Assembly (NCBI GenBank): GCA_045806965.1
Contig: JBJMIG010000029.1
Location: 19,305 to 83,304 of the forward strand
Origin: DASYTH01 sp045806965
GTDB lineage: Bacteria > Actinomycetota > Actinomycetes > Mycobacteriales > Pseudonocardiaceae
DNA length: 64,000 nucleotides
Direction: 5' to 3'
Positions 47,585 to 56,919 of this stretch are shown here, piece by piece. Numbering within the stretch: the stretch's first letter is position 1; the number at the start of each line of letters is the position of its first letter. Under the pieces are notes generated by a model. The model was not told where the DNA came from. It was given only the letters and a program-made list of their open reading frames with translations, and searched no databases. The translations under genes were made by a program, and so were the position numbers.

Positions 47585-50278
47585 ATGCCGAAGTATGTGT
47601 ACGACTTCAGCGAAGGCAACAAGAACATGGCGGATCTGCTCGGCGGCAAGGGAGCGAACCTCGCCGAGATGACGACCATGGGACTACCGGTGCCCCCTGG
47701 TTTCACCATCACCACCGAGGCGTGCCGGGCCTATCTGAATACCGGGCAACCTCCGGCAGATCTGGCCGAGGAGGTCGACGCGCACCTGCACGCGCTGGAA
47801 AGCGCCATGGGCCGCAAGCTCGGCCAGGTCGACCAGCCGTTGCTGGTCGCGGTGCGCTCCGGCGGCAAGTTCTCGATGCCCGGGATGATGGAGACCGTCC
47901 TCAACATCGGCCTGACCGACGAGTCGGTGGTCGGACTGGCCTCGTGGTTCGGTGACCGGCGGCTGGCCTGGGACTCCTATCGCCGGTTGCTGCAGATGTT
48001 CGGCCAGACGGTGCTCGGCGTCGACTCCGCGCTCTTCGCCGCGGCACTGGACAAGGCCAAGGCCGCCAAGGGTGTCCGAGGTGACCTCGGCCTGGACGCC
48101 GAGGACCTGCACCGGTTGGTCGACGAGTTCAAGGCGATCATCCGGGACCACACCGGTCGTGAGTTCCCGCAGGACCCCCGCGAGCAACTCGACCTGGCGA
48201 TCCGGTCGGTGTTCTCGTCCTGGAACACCCCTCGGGCGAGGGCCTACCGTCGCGCCGAGCACATCCCCGACACGTTGGGTACCGCGGTCACCGTGTGCGC
48301 GATGGTGTTCGGCAACGTGGGTGAGAACTCCGGAACCGGCGTGGCGTTCACCCGCGACCCGGCAACCGGCGCCACCGGCGTCTACGGCGACTACCTGCCG
48401 AACGCCCAGGGCGAGGACGTGGTGGCCGGCATCCGCAACACCCTGCCCCTGCACCAGGTGGCGACGTTGCATCCCCAGCCCTATGCGCAGCTGATGGACA
48501 TCATGCGGCGCCTGGAGCAGCACTACCGCGACCTGTGCGACATCGAGTTCACCATCGAGCGCGGCACGTTGTGGATGCTGCAGACGCGGGTGGGCAAGCG
48601 GACCGCGGGTGCGGCGTTCCGGATCGCCGACGCGCTCCGCGAGGAGGGACTCATCGACGCCGACGAGGCACTGCGTCGGGTCAGCGGTGCCCAGCTCACC
48701 CAACTCATGTTCCCTCGGTTCCACAAGGACTCCACGGTCCGCCAGATCGCCACAGGCGTGGCCGCCTCCCCCGGCGCGGCTGTGGGGCAGGTCGTCTTCG
48801 ACTCCGCCACCGCGGTCAGCCGCGCCGCCACCGGCGCACCGGTGATCCTCGTGCGGCAGGAGACCAATCCCGACGACGTCACCGGTCTGATCCACGCCCG
48901 CGGTGTGCTCACCAGCCACGGCGGCAAGACCTCCCACGCCGCCGTCGTGGCCCGCGGTCTGGGGCGCACCTGTGTGTGCGGAGCCGAGGACCTGGACATC
49001 GATCCGGTGGCCCGCCGGTTCACCACCCCCGATGGAACGATCGTTGCCGAGGGCGACGTCATCTCCCTCGACGGCTCCACGGGCATGGTGTTCCTCGGCG
49101 AGGTGCCGGTGGTGCCATCGCCGGTCGTGGAGTACTTCGAAGGCCGCCGCAGCCCCGAAACCGACCCCCTGGTGGGGGCCGTCGACCGGATCATCACCCA
49201 CGCGGACAGCCGCCGCCGGCTCGCGGTACGCGCCAACGCGGACACCCCGGCCGACGCGCGGCGAGCCCGCCAGTTCGGTGCGCACGGGATCGGGCTGTGC
49301 CGCACCGAGCACATGTTCCTCGGTGACCGGCGCACCCTGGTCGAACGGTTGATCCTCGCCGAGAACAAGACGGAGCGCGACCTGGCGCTGGCCGCACTGC
49401 TTCCGCTGCAACGCAAGGACTTCGTCGACATCCTCGGCGCGATGGACGGGTTGCCGATCACCATCCGACTGCTCGACCCGCCGCTGCACGAGTTCCTGAC
49501 CGACCGCACCGAACTCACCGCGCGGGTCGCGGTCGCCGAGGCACTGGGCCACCCCGACCCCGACACCGCCCGGTTGCTCCGCGGTGTCAACCGGCTGCAC
49601 GAGCAGAACCCCATGCTCGGCCTGCGCGGCGTCCGGCTCGGCCTGGTCATCGACGGCCTCTACGAGATGCAGGTACGGGCGATCGCCGAAGCCACAGCAC
49701 AACGGCTGCGCGCCGGCGGACATCCCCAGGTGGAAATCATGATCCCACTGATCGGCGACGCCCAAGAACTGGAGATCATCGCCACCCGGGCGCACCACAT
49801 CCTCGACACGGTGGGCACCGACCACGGCGTCGAACTGCGGCTCCAGATCGGTGCGATGATCGAACTGCCCCGGGCCGCGCTCACCGCCGCACGCATCGCC
49901 AAATCCGCACGGTTCTTCTCCTTCGGCACCAACGATCTGACCCAAACCACCTGGGGTTTGTCCCGCGACGACGCGGAAGCGGCGTTCCTGCCCGCCTACC
50001 TCGACCAAGGCATCGTGGACGTGTCACCGTTCGAGACGATCGACCAGGACGGCGTGGGCCAGCTCATCGTGCTGGCCGCCCAACGAGGCCGGGCCACCCG
50101 CCCCGACCTGACCCTCGGCGTCTGCGGCGAACACGGTGGCGACCCCGCCTCGATCCACTACTTCCACCACATCGGCCTCGACTACGTCTCCTGCTCACCC
50201 TTCCGCGTACCGATCGCACGACTCGAAGCCGGACGTGCCGCGGTCGGCAAACCCGAGAACACCAGCGACAGCCGGTAG
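47585..50278 (+). CDS. ppdK: Pyruvate, phosphate dikinase
   Basis: 897 residues, full length. The ATP-grasp start KYVYDFSEGNKNMADLLGGK, the phospho-histidine loop GGKTSHAAVVARGLGRTCVC (His in TSH) and the PEP/pyruvate barrel with IGAMIELPRAALTAARIA, FFSFGTNDLTQTTWGLSRDD and the catalytic-cysteine block GVCGEHGGDP are all intact. It interconverts pyruvate plus ATP plus phosphate with PEP, AMP and PPi, saving energy when oxygen is short. Placement in the dormancy island supports such use. A terminator hairpin follows. Confidence 0.96.
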   Translation: MPKYVYDFSEGNKNMADLLGGKGANLAEMTTMGLPVPPGFTITTEACRAYLNTGQPPADLAEEVDAHLHALESAMGRKLGQVDQPLLVAVRSGGKFSMPGMMETVLNIGLTDESVVGLASWFGDRRLAWDSYRRLLQMFGQTVLGVDSALFAAALDKAKAAKGVRGDLGLDAEDLHRLVDEFKAIIRDHTGREFPQDPREQLDLAIRSVFSSWNTPRARAYRRAEHIPDTLGTAVTVCAMVFGNVGENSGTGVAFTRDPATGATGVYGDYLPNAQGEDVVAGIRNTLPLHQVATLHPQPYAQLMDIMRRLEQHYRDLCDIEFTIERGTLWMLQTRVGKRTAGAAFRIADALREEGLIDADEALRRVSGAQLTQLMFPRFHKDSTVRQIATGVAASPGAAVGQVVFDSATAVSRAATGAPVILVRQETNPDDVTGLIHARGVLTSHGGKTSHAAVVARGLGRTCVCGAEDLDIDPVARRFTTPDGTIVAEGDVISLDGSTGMVFLGEVPVVPSPVVEYFEGRRSPETDPLVGAVDRIITHADSRRRLAVRANADTPADARRARQFGAHGIGLCRTEHMFLGDRRTLVERLILAENKTERDLALAALLPLQRKDFVDILGAMDGLPITIRLLDPPLHEFLTDRTELTARVAVAEALGHPDPDTARLLRGVNRLHEQNPMLGLRGVRLGLVIDGLYEMQVRAIAEATAQRLRAGGHPQVEIMIPLIGDAQELEIIATRAHHILDTVGTDHGVELRLQIGAMIELPRAALTAARIAKSARFFSFGTNDLTQTTWGLSRDDAEAAFLPAYLDQGIVDVSPFETIDQDGVGQLIVLAAQRGRATRPDLTLGVCGEHGGDPASIHYFHHIGLDYVSCSPFRVPIARLEAGRAAVGKPENTSDSR

Positions 50279-50297
50279 AGCTCCGAGCCCGACGAAC

Positions 50298-50328
50298 GCC
50301 GTGCCCGACCTGGTTGGTCGGGCACGGC
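50298..50328 (+). terminator. ppdK terminator hairpin
   Basis: A 13-bp perfect stem (50298-50310 with 50316-50328), 5-base loop TGGTT, 20 bp past the ppdK stop. Confidence 0.8.
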
Positions 50329-50444
50329 CTGTGGTGCCACTCACCGGCGGTCACCGTGGCGGCGATCTCCTCCTGCGGCACATCCACTTCCATCTCGCCC
50401 ATCAGCGTCTCGGTCCGCGACGGCTCGCCGGGGAAGCCGAATGA

Positions 50445-50555
50445 CCACACCTCGGTTCCGCTCACCTGCAGGTCGATCTGGTCCAGTTGTCCACCATCGG
50501 CTTCCCGGGCTACCCGCTGGTATCGGTTGCCCGGCGGTCCGCAAGCCTGATCTAA
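50445..50555 (+). pseudogene. C-terminal scrap of a paralogue of the next gene
   Basis: An open frame without start ends LSTIGFPGYPLVSVARRSAS then LI and TAA. The GFPGYPL segment matches the end of the downstream membrane protein (IIGYPGYPLFGHARLS). It is probably the remaining 3' end of a tandem duplicate. Confidence 0.45.
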
Positions 50556-50590
50556 GCTCCGGTTCCCGCTGCCGAACCGGAGGGCTTCGC

Positions 50591-51673
50591 ATGACGACCG
50601 TTGATGACCGGGTGGTCGCCGAGCTGCCGCCACCCGACACCGGGTCGTCGGCCGCGGCCGATCCGGTCATCACCGTGTTGCTCGCCGCGAGCCTGCGGCT
50701 GGGGTTGCTGTCGTCCGGGCTCAGCGCGCTCATGCTGGCCGGGATGCTGGCCTTCATCGTCGCGAAATGGCACCAGGGTGGACCGCTGGGAGCGCCGGTC
50801 ATCATCCTCGTCGTGATCCCGCTCGGCTACTTCGGCTACTTCGGTTACGGGTGCCTCCGATTCGCCCGGGACTGGCGGATCTGCAACGGGCTGCTGTCCA
50901 CCCGGGCCTGGCGGCCGGTGCCGGCCGCCATGGTGACCGGCCGGGTGGTCGAGCTCCGCGCGGAGCCCGCCGCCGGGCAGCAGGTCCGAGTGACCGCGCT
51001 GCCCCGCTGCGCCGCCGAGGTGCTCGCCCGGACCGGCCGGGCCTGGGTTGTGGGCCCGGAAGAGCCGGACGGTCCGATGATCCTCCGGATGGACGGGTTC
51101 CCGGCCTGCTTCGTGGCCCGCCCGGTCCGCCCGCGCACCGGTCCGCCGCGCTGGTTGCCCGCCCCGGCCGGCACGACGGGGACCGCCGCGGACGACCCGG
51201 TGACCGCCAGCCTGCTCGCGCGGATCCGTAGGATACGCACCGTCTGGCTGTGCGCGGCTCTGGGATACGCCGGGCTCAGCCTGCTCGTCTACCGGTTCGG
51301 AACCACCAGCCTGGACAAGGATTTCGGGTCCGTGTTCTATCCGCTGGCCCTGGTCGTGGTGCTGCTCTGCTTCGCGCGGTGGCAGAGCTATCGTCGACTG
51401 AACGAGACGTACCGGGCCGGTCCATGGACCCGCGTGACCGTGCGGATCGGATCCTGGCAGGCCCGGTGGCACGGCGCCGCTGCCACTCGCGGCACGGTGC
51501 ACCTGGCAGACGACCGGAACCTGACCATCACGGTGACCGGGGCCAGCGTGGCGGTGCTCACCGCCATGGAACGGACCGGCGCGGTGTGGCTGGCCGGCGA
51601 GCTTCGGCCGGGCCAGACCGTGATCATCGGCTACCCCGGCTACCCGCTGTTCGGCCACGCCCGGCTGTCCTGA
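50591..51673 (+). CDS. Membrane protein with two duplicated halves
   Basis: 360 residues behind GGAGGG. Two pairs of transmembrane helices (LGLLSSGLSALMLAGMLAFI with VIILVVIPLGYFGYFGYGCL; VWLCAALGYAGLSLLVYRFG with FYPLALVVVLLCFARWQSYR) each precede a beta-rich soluble domain. The repeated phrase AAEVLARTGRAWVVG / VAVLTAMERTGAVWLAG shows an internal duplication. Function unknown; no relation to neighbours is evident. Confidence 0.75.
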   Translation: MTTVDDRVVAELPPPDTGSSAAADPVITVLLAASLRLGLLSSGLSALMLAGMLAFIVAKWHQGGPLGAPVIILVVIPLGYFGYFGYGCLRFARDWRICNGLLSTRAWRPVPAAMVTGRVVELRAEPAAGQQVRVTALPRCAAEVLARTGRAWVVGPEEPDGPMILRMDGFPACFVARPVRPRTGPPRWLPAPAGTTGTAADDPVTASLLARIRRIRTVWLCAALGYAGLSLLVYRFGTTSLDKDFGSVFYPLALVVVLLCFARWQSYRRLNETYRAGPWTRVTVRIGSWQARWHGAAATRGTVHLADDRNLTITVTGASVAVLTAMERTGAVWLAGELRPGQTVIIGYPGYPLFGHARLS

Positions 51674-52051
51674 GGAAGAGCCGATGTCGCCCGTTGACGA
51701 GCAGGGGTTGCCGAACTGCCTACCAGGCCCGCGGCGACGACCTGGACCAGGCAGCACACCTGTGGGATGACGCCGACGAAGACCCGCCATCGGCGCGCCG
51801 GCCGGCCGGTGCCGCCCGAGGGCGTTTCGCGAGCTGGGCACCGCCGAGCGCGACGCCGGCGTGGACCTCGGGTACCCCGCCGGCGGCTCCTGGGGTAGAC
51901 AATCCAGCAGACGTACAACGCTTCACCACCATGTTCCACGAGGTCTCCACGCTGGCCCTCCCCCAGCCGAGACGACCGACCTCATCCACAACCAGGTAAG
52001 GGCACGGGGATCTAAGAACAACTGTGTAACTGTCCAAATGGGGGTACACCG
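51674..52051 (+). other. Upstream region of the SARP-like regulator
   Basis: About 380 bp without a supported gene. A frame reading AYQARGDDLDQAAHLWDDAD may be a remnant. Just before the regulator start a direct repeat AACTGT occurs at 52020-52025 and 52028-52033, and GGGGG lies at 52039-52043 as ribosome site. Confidence 0.35.
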
Positions 52052-55000
52052 ATGACTGAGAACAGCAAGACCCACGGTGTCCTGGAATTTGGCTTGTTGG
52101 GACCTGTCGAGGTCCGTCAGCAGGGTCGGTTGCTCAGCATCAAGGGTGAACGGGAGCGCTCCATCCTTGCCATGTTGTTGCTCAATGGTGGTCGGGTGAC
52201 TTATGTTGATGAGCTGGTCGACATCTTGTGGGACGATCCTCCCCGATCAGCGAGGGCACAGGTACACAATCTGATCAGCAAGCTGCGAAGAAACCTCCGT
52301 GTCGACCGTGATGACCTTGTCCTGACTCGACCTGCTGGCTATGAGCTCGTTCTGGGTAGGCATAAATATGACGTACTGAGGTTTCGGGAACTGGTCGCGC
52401 GCGGGCGGCGGGCGGCCCTGGACGAAGATCATGAATTGGCGTGGGCTCACTACACCGAAGCATTGTCGTTGTGGCGTGGACCCGCGCTGGCCGACGTCTG
52501 TTCAGGTCTGGTCGATCGAGCACGACATGCGTTGGACGAAGAACGGGCCGCGGCAGGCGAGGCGAGACTTGACGCGGGCATAACATTGGGGAGTTATCCG
52601 GAGGTTCTACGCCACGTCGCATCTTTGATCACGGAATATCCCTATCGTGAGCGATTGCATGGGATCAAGATGATTGCGTTAGCCGCTATCGGTAGACGTG
52701 CGGACGCCTTGGATTCATACCGGCAGGTGTATCGCCGTTTGCGTGCCGACCTCGGTGTCGAGCCAGGCCCGTCGTTACGTGAGCTTGAGGTGCGGATTCT
52801 TCGGGACGAGCCGCTGATGTCAAGATCCGTGGCCGCGGTGCAGGTGCCACGCCAGCTTCCAGCGGTGACGGCGCTGCTGGTCGGCCGAGAACAATTGGTC
52901 AGTGACGTCTGCACCAATTTGCGTCGACGAGCGGCGACGGCAAGCTCGACGACGTTATTCGTCGGAGCCGGTGGCGTAGGTAAGACCACATTGGCCCTGG
53001 CGGTCGCCCACACGTCATCTTCATATTTTCCAGACGGCCAGCTGTATGCCGACCTCCGCGGGAGTCAGGGATCAGGGACCGATCCACATCAGGTCCTCGG
53101 CCGGTTCTTGCGTGCGTTCGGGATCGCCGGATCCGCGTTGCCGCAGGACAAAGACGAGCGTATCTCGCTGTATCGCAGTCAGGTGGCAGGCAAGCGTGTA
53201 CTCGTGGTGTTGGATGACGCAGCGGACGAAGGTCAAGTCCGACCGTTGCTACCAACCACCCCCGGTAGCGCGGCGATTGTTGCCTCGAGACGCCAACTCG
53301 CCGCCCTGATCGACGCCGTACGATGGACGGTGCCAGTGCTGACAACGGAATCCGCCCTCCAGCTGTTCGCGTCAGTGGTCGGTGTAGAGCGAGCCGCGCT
53401 GGCCCAGGGCGACGCCATGGCGATTGTGAGGCTCTGTGGCCATCTGCCACTCGCGGTGTGTGTCGCGGCCGCCCGGCTGGCTAGCAGTCCGGAATGGACA
53501 CTGGCGGAATTCCGGGCGCGGCTGACCGCGGAGCGGAACCGGCTTGACGAGCTCAGCGTCGGTGATCTGGACGTGCGGTCCAGCATCGCACTCAGTTACC
53601 ATGCGCTCGACTCACCGCTGCGTTTCCTGTTCCGGCGTTTGGAAGCGATCACCGCACCGGACTGGCCTGCCTGGACGGCCCGACACTTGGTGGGTGAACG
53701 GTGGGAACTCCCGATCGAGGACGCGCTCAATCAGCTCGTCAATATCCACCTGGTCGAGCGGTTGGATCGCGACGTCCTTGGTCAAGCACGGTTTCGGTTA
53801 CACGACCTCGTGGCAGACTTCGCTCGAGAACGCGCGCTTGCCGAGGACGATCAGCAGCGGCGTGTCGAGGCGCTCTCGCGGCTGCTCAATGGTTGGCTCG
53901 ACCTGGCCGCGGTCGCCGACGAGCGACTCGACCATGGCACGAGTTTTGCCTCCGGCTTACCCGTTCCAGCAACAACACCCGACGTTCCACAAGTGCAACA
54001 GGAACCCGCAACCTGGTTCGAAATCGAGCGGGCGAGCCTCGTTGCCGCCGTCAAGCAGGCAGGCCGTCACAATATCCCCGATCTTGCCGGCGCGCTCGCG
54101 CTACGACTCGCTGGGTTCCTGGCGATGCGCTCGTACGACGACGATCGCGAGCAGATACTGCGGCGAGCGTTGGACTGGACAGAGCAACACACCGAGGACT
54201 TCCTTCGCGTCCGCCTTCTCCGGGCATGGTTCGCGCTCCGCGCACAACAAGACCAATACTCAGACCTGGCCGCTATCGCCAAAGAGGAGCTGCTAGTAGC
54301 AGACCGACTGGGTGACCAGCAAGCCCAGTTCTTTGCTCTGACAGACGCCGGCAGGGCCGCGTGGATGCTCGACCAGTTCAGCGTCGCCAGCGACCGACTC
54401 GAACAGGCTCGGGCACTCGCGCATCAGACGGCCCTACCCGGCGGTCAGATCTCACAAGCAATCCATTCCCTAGCAATTGTACGAGCCAACCTGGACGGTC
54501 CAGCCCATGCACTGCCATTGTTTGAAGAGGCAGTGGCCCGCAGCCGCACGGACGGCAACGCGCGAACAACCGCGATACATCTGCGCAGTTACGCTGTGCA
54601 ACTCACCGAATCCGGACGACTCGCCGAAGCCGAACAAGCACTTGATGAGGCCCTTGCCCTTACCCAGGCCATCGGCGACATCCGCGGCCAGGCGTGGATC
54701 GAACAGGCACAAGCAGATGTGGATCTAAGACGTGGACGTTGGCGCGAGGCAGCATCGCGACTTGACCGTTGCTTACGCGTGCACCTCGACATGAAAGACC
54801 GCGGCGGTGAGGCTCGAAGCCAACGGTCGCGTGCTGACCTCGCCGTCTGTCTGGACAAACTACCCGACGCGATCGCGCTGCTGCAACAGTCGCTGACAGC
54901 CTGGCGCGAACTCGCGGCACGTCTCGAACAGGCTCGCACGCTGGCAAGGCTCGATGAGCTCTACACCGCTACGAGCGACCATGCAGCGGCCGACGCGGCT

Positions 55001-55087
55001 CGCAACGCCTGGCAAGCGATCCTGCTCGACCTGCAACTCGACGTAACCTGCCTACGACTTCCCCCTTTCCTGCCACGTCAGAGATGA
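52052..55087 (+). CDS. SARP/AfsR-type regulator: OmpR-like DBD, BTAD, NB-ARC and TPR
   Basis: 1011 residues. DNA-binding winged helix about 10-105 (LEFGLLGPVEVRQQGRLLSI; VHNLISKLRRNL), BTAD about 110-255 (VARGRRAALDEDHELAWAHY; RRLRADLGVEPGPSLRELEV). NB-ARC about 270-580 with FVGAGGVGKTTLALAVAHTS, VLVVLDDAADEGQVRPLL and IVASRRQLAAL. TPR-like repeats fill the last 380 residues (FALTDAGRAAWMLDQFSVAS; AEAEQALDEALALTQAIGDI). Codon use is less GC-biased than in neighbours, suggesting transfer. No biosynthetic cluster follows; instead an 83-bp gap leads to a small exported-peptide gene, a candidate ligand or target. Confidence 0.92.
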   Translation: MTENSKTHGVLEFGLLGPVEVRQQGRLLSIKGERERSILAMLLLNGGRVTYVDELVDILWDDPPRSARAQVHNLISKLRRNLRVDRDDLVLTRPAGYELVLGRHKYDVLRFRELVARGRRAALDEDHELAWAHYTEALSLWRGPALADVCSGLVDRARHALDEERAAAGEARLDAGITLGSYPEVLRHVASLITEYPYRERLHGIKMIALAAIGRRADALDSYRQVYRRLRADLGVEPGPSLRELEVRILRDEPLMSRSVAAVQVPRQLPAVTALLVGREQLVSDVCTNLRRRAATASSTTLFVGAGGVGKTTLALAVAHTSSSYFPDGQLYADLRGSQGSGTDPHQVLGRFLRAFGIAGSALPQDKDERISLYRSQVAGKRVLVVLDDAADEGQVRPLLPTTPGSAAIVASRRQLAALIDAVRWTVPVLTTESALQLFASVVGVERAALAQGDAMAIVRLCGHLPLAVCVAAARLASSPEWTLAEFRARLTAERNRLDELSVGDLDVRSSIALSYHALDSPLRFLFRRLEAITAPDWPAWTARHLVGERWELPIEDALNQLVNIHLVERLDRDVLGQARFRLHDLVADFARERALAEDDQQRRVEALSRLLNGWLDLAAVADERLDHGTSFASGLPVPATTPDVPQVQQEPATWFEIERASLVAAVKQAGRHNIPDLAGALALRLAGFLAMRSYDDDREQILRRALDWTEQHTEDFLRVRLLRAWFALRAQQDQYSDLAAIAKEELLVADRLGDQQAQFFALTDAGRAAWMLDQFSVASDRLEQARALAHQTALPGGQISQAIHSLAIVRANLDGPAHALPLFEEAVARSRTDGNARTTAIHLRSYAVQLTESGRLAEAEQALDEALALTQAIGDIRGQAWIEQAQADVDLRRGRWREAASRLDRCLRVHLDMKDRGGEARSQRSRADLAVCLDKLPDAIALLQQSLTAWRELAARLEQARTLARLDELYTATSDHAAADAARNAWQAILLDLQLDVTCLRLPPFLPRQR

Positions 55088-55170
55088 CGACCGCGGACTT
55101 GTTAGCGACTAATGAGCGGCCTGGTGCAGTATGAGGTCATAAGGACAACCAACGCGAAGGGAAGAATGTC

Positions 55171-55347
55171 GTGACCCGTCATGTCATTGGCTGCGCGCTC
55201 ATGCTGACCGTCGCCGCCACAATCGGGCTGACTGTGTACGGAACCGCAACCCGCCAGGCCATGCAAACGTCCAAGACGCTGGCGAGTGACTACTCAGTAT
55301 CGTCTACGCAGGACGACGAAGGATGGTGCTACGGGCGTTGCGGGTGA
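55171..55347 (+). CDS. 58-residue exported peptide candidate ending WCYGRCG
   Basis: From GTG 55171 (GAAGGGAAG upstream) to TGA 55345-55347. The N-terminus MTRHVIGCALMLTVAATIGL is a signal or anchor helix; the middle TRQAMQTSKTLASDYSVSST is polar; the end QDDEGWCYGRCG has two cysteines four apart. The layout suits a secreted small peptide with a C-terminal disulfide ring or modified core. It lies 83 bp after the TPR-containing regulator with similar base composition. I know no family with this ending. An overlapping frame (55286-55432) is a competing explanation. Confidence 0.5.
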   Translation: MTRHVIGCALMLTVAATIGLTVYGTATRQAMQTSKTLASDYSVSSTQDDEGWCYGRCG

Positions 55348-55712
55348 ATGGTCGCCCGGAGACACCTGGGAGCGACTCGACAGTTCGGGCGTGGCTATGG
55401 GCGAAGGCTTCGACTACGTTGCGACGTGCTGATCCGCGAGACGTGAGCGAACCAGAAGGATGCCAACTGTGCCCGATACACATAAGCAGCCTTGCCGGCT
55501 CCCTGGGGTGCACCGGTAGTGGCGATGCCACCTTTGGGCCGTTTTTGTTCAGCGCATCCCGCGGATCGACTGATCTCTTGCTTGGCTGGGCCTGCTGCTC
55601 GCCGCCGGCCCGGCCGCGGGCGCATGGCTACTGGGACACCACTACGGGCCCGGCGCCCACCGCCGACGCGCACCGCTGAGCAGGTTTTCGGCCGTCGGCG
55701 GCTTCGGCCCGG
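55348..55712. other. Region after the peptide gene, no firm gene
   Basis: A plus-strand frame from GTG 55286 to TGA 55430-55432 encodes 48 residues including EWSPGDTWERLDSSGVAMGE and ending YVATC. It overlaps the peptide gene in another frame and may be a second small product or chance. The rest holds no recognisable gene. Confidence 0.3.
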
Positions 55713-56130
55713 CTAGGCCGAGCGGTCCCGGCTGGCGCGCATTCCGGTCCAGAGCAGGTCGGTGAGGTCGGCCGTATGGTTTCGCCAGTCTCCGTTCGGG
55801 CTGAGGTGCAGCAGGGCCGCCCAGTGCCCGGAGCACGGTCGACGGGTCCAGGTCGGTGCGGATCGATCCGGCCCGGACGTTGGCTTCCAGCAGGGTGGCG
55901 ACCGCGCTGAGCATGGCTTCGTAGGCGCTGGCGAACAGCTCCTCGTGCGAGGTGGTGGCGCTGCGCAGGGCCGCGGCCGGGCCCCGTTTGGTGATCATGT
56001 AGCGGGCCAGGTGGCCGGTCCAGGTCCGGAACGCCTGCTCCGAGGTGTGCTTCTTCAGCAGAGTCGGCACGACGTCGACGAGGTTGCGCCGGGTGTCGGC
56101 GCGCCGGTGGCTGACCAATCCTGTCGGCAT
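55713..56130 (-). pseudogene. TetR-family remnant
   Basis: The minus strand encodes the C-terminal ligand domain of a TetR regulator: FRTWTGHLARYMITKRGPAA, then ALRSATTSHEELFASAYEAM and RTDLDPSTVLRALGG. A frameshift follows; the next frame continues LSPNGDWRNHTADLTDLLWT to TAG at 55713. The DNA-binding N-terminal domain is missing. Decayed gene. Confidence 0.75.
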
Positions 56131-56477
56131 TGTCCTCCTACTTGATCACTGACCTGGAGCGGCTCCATCATTGAGCCCTTGTCATCTGGTGAGTTCATAG
56201 TTCTGTAGTACATGGATGGCCTTGGCCAGTCGGCCCGCGCGTCGCCGGCAGCAGCGGAGTTCGCGCAGGATGCGCGAGGTCTTGAGTTGGGGCGTTGGCG
56301 CGTTCGCCGGGCGGCGCGGCCGGGCGCGGGCACGGTTGGTGCCTTCAGCGATTCGGTTTGCGCCACCGCCGCTCGGGCGATGATGCCAAGTGAGCACCAC
56401 GGTGGAGGACTGGCTGCGTGGCCGGTGGACGGGGAGGTGTGGGTCCGGCGCGGCGGCGCTCTGATCGTGGCGGCGCC
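56131..56477. other. Degenerate region
   Basis: About 350 bp between remnants, no gene supported. It probably consists of decayed mobile-element DNA. Confidence 0.3.
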
Positions 56478-56791
56478 GTGGCCGCTTACTCCTCCTATGA
56501 GCACCAGAGCGCGTTCGCCCTGCGCGGCGGCGCCGAGGCCACGAGGGCGGCGCCGAGGCCACGAGGGCGGCCCAGAGGCCGCTGTCGTGGACGGACTCCT
56601 GCTGCTGGTTACGGTCGCGCTGGTCAAGCTCGGCCACCAGACCCGTCGGATGCGCGTGGCGGTGTGGTCGGCGTTCCTGGGCTGTATCGCCGTGTCGCTC
56701 GCGGCCAACATCGCTGCCGCCCCCGCGCTGGCCTCCAGCCGGTTCTGGTCGCCGGCTGGCCCCGATTGCCCTGCTGCCCAGTGAGACCTGA
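56478..56791 (+). pseudogene. DUF2637/SpdB-like transfer-protein remnant
   Basis: Frame one gives VAAYSSYEHQSAFALRGGAE, the start of the DUF2637 membrane domain; after frameshifts another frame gives VVDGLLLLVTVALVKLGHQT and RRMRVAVWSAFLGCIAVSLA, then ANIAAAP. The end PVLVAGWP also needs a shift. DUF2637 proteins belong to actinomycete integrative conjugative elements (AICE). A 20-bp tandem duplication lies in the middle. Confidence 0.75.
56531..56570 (+). repeat. 20-bp perfect tandem duplication
   Basis: The unit CGCCGAGGCCACGAGGGCGG occurs twice in direct succession (56531-56550, 56551-56570). As 20 is not a multiple of three it shifts the reading frame of the DUF2637 remnant. Confidence 0.9.
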
Positions 56792-56919
56792 CCACAACTT
56801 CGGCAGTCATACGCGCTCAGATCATCTGTTTGTCGCGAGCCACCCAGCAGCAACGATCGGCCGGTGTCGGCCCCCGGTTCGGCGCCGGCGCGTTGCCAGT
56901 TCAGGTAGGTTCGCCGGTT

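Noticed and set aside
47684..50008. 774-codon minus-strand frame opposite ppdK
   Set aside because: It is the antisense shadow of a fully conserved ppdK reading frame, a common effect of high GC.
50064..50633. 189-codon minus-strand frame with MGEMEVDVPQEEIA
   Set aside because: It overlaps the 3' end of ppdK and its terminator and continues in Arg-rich shadow sequence.
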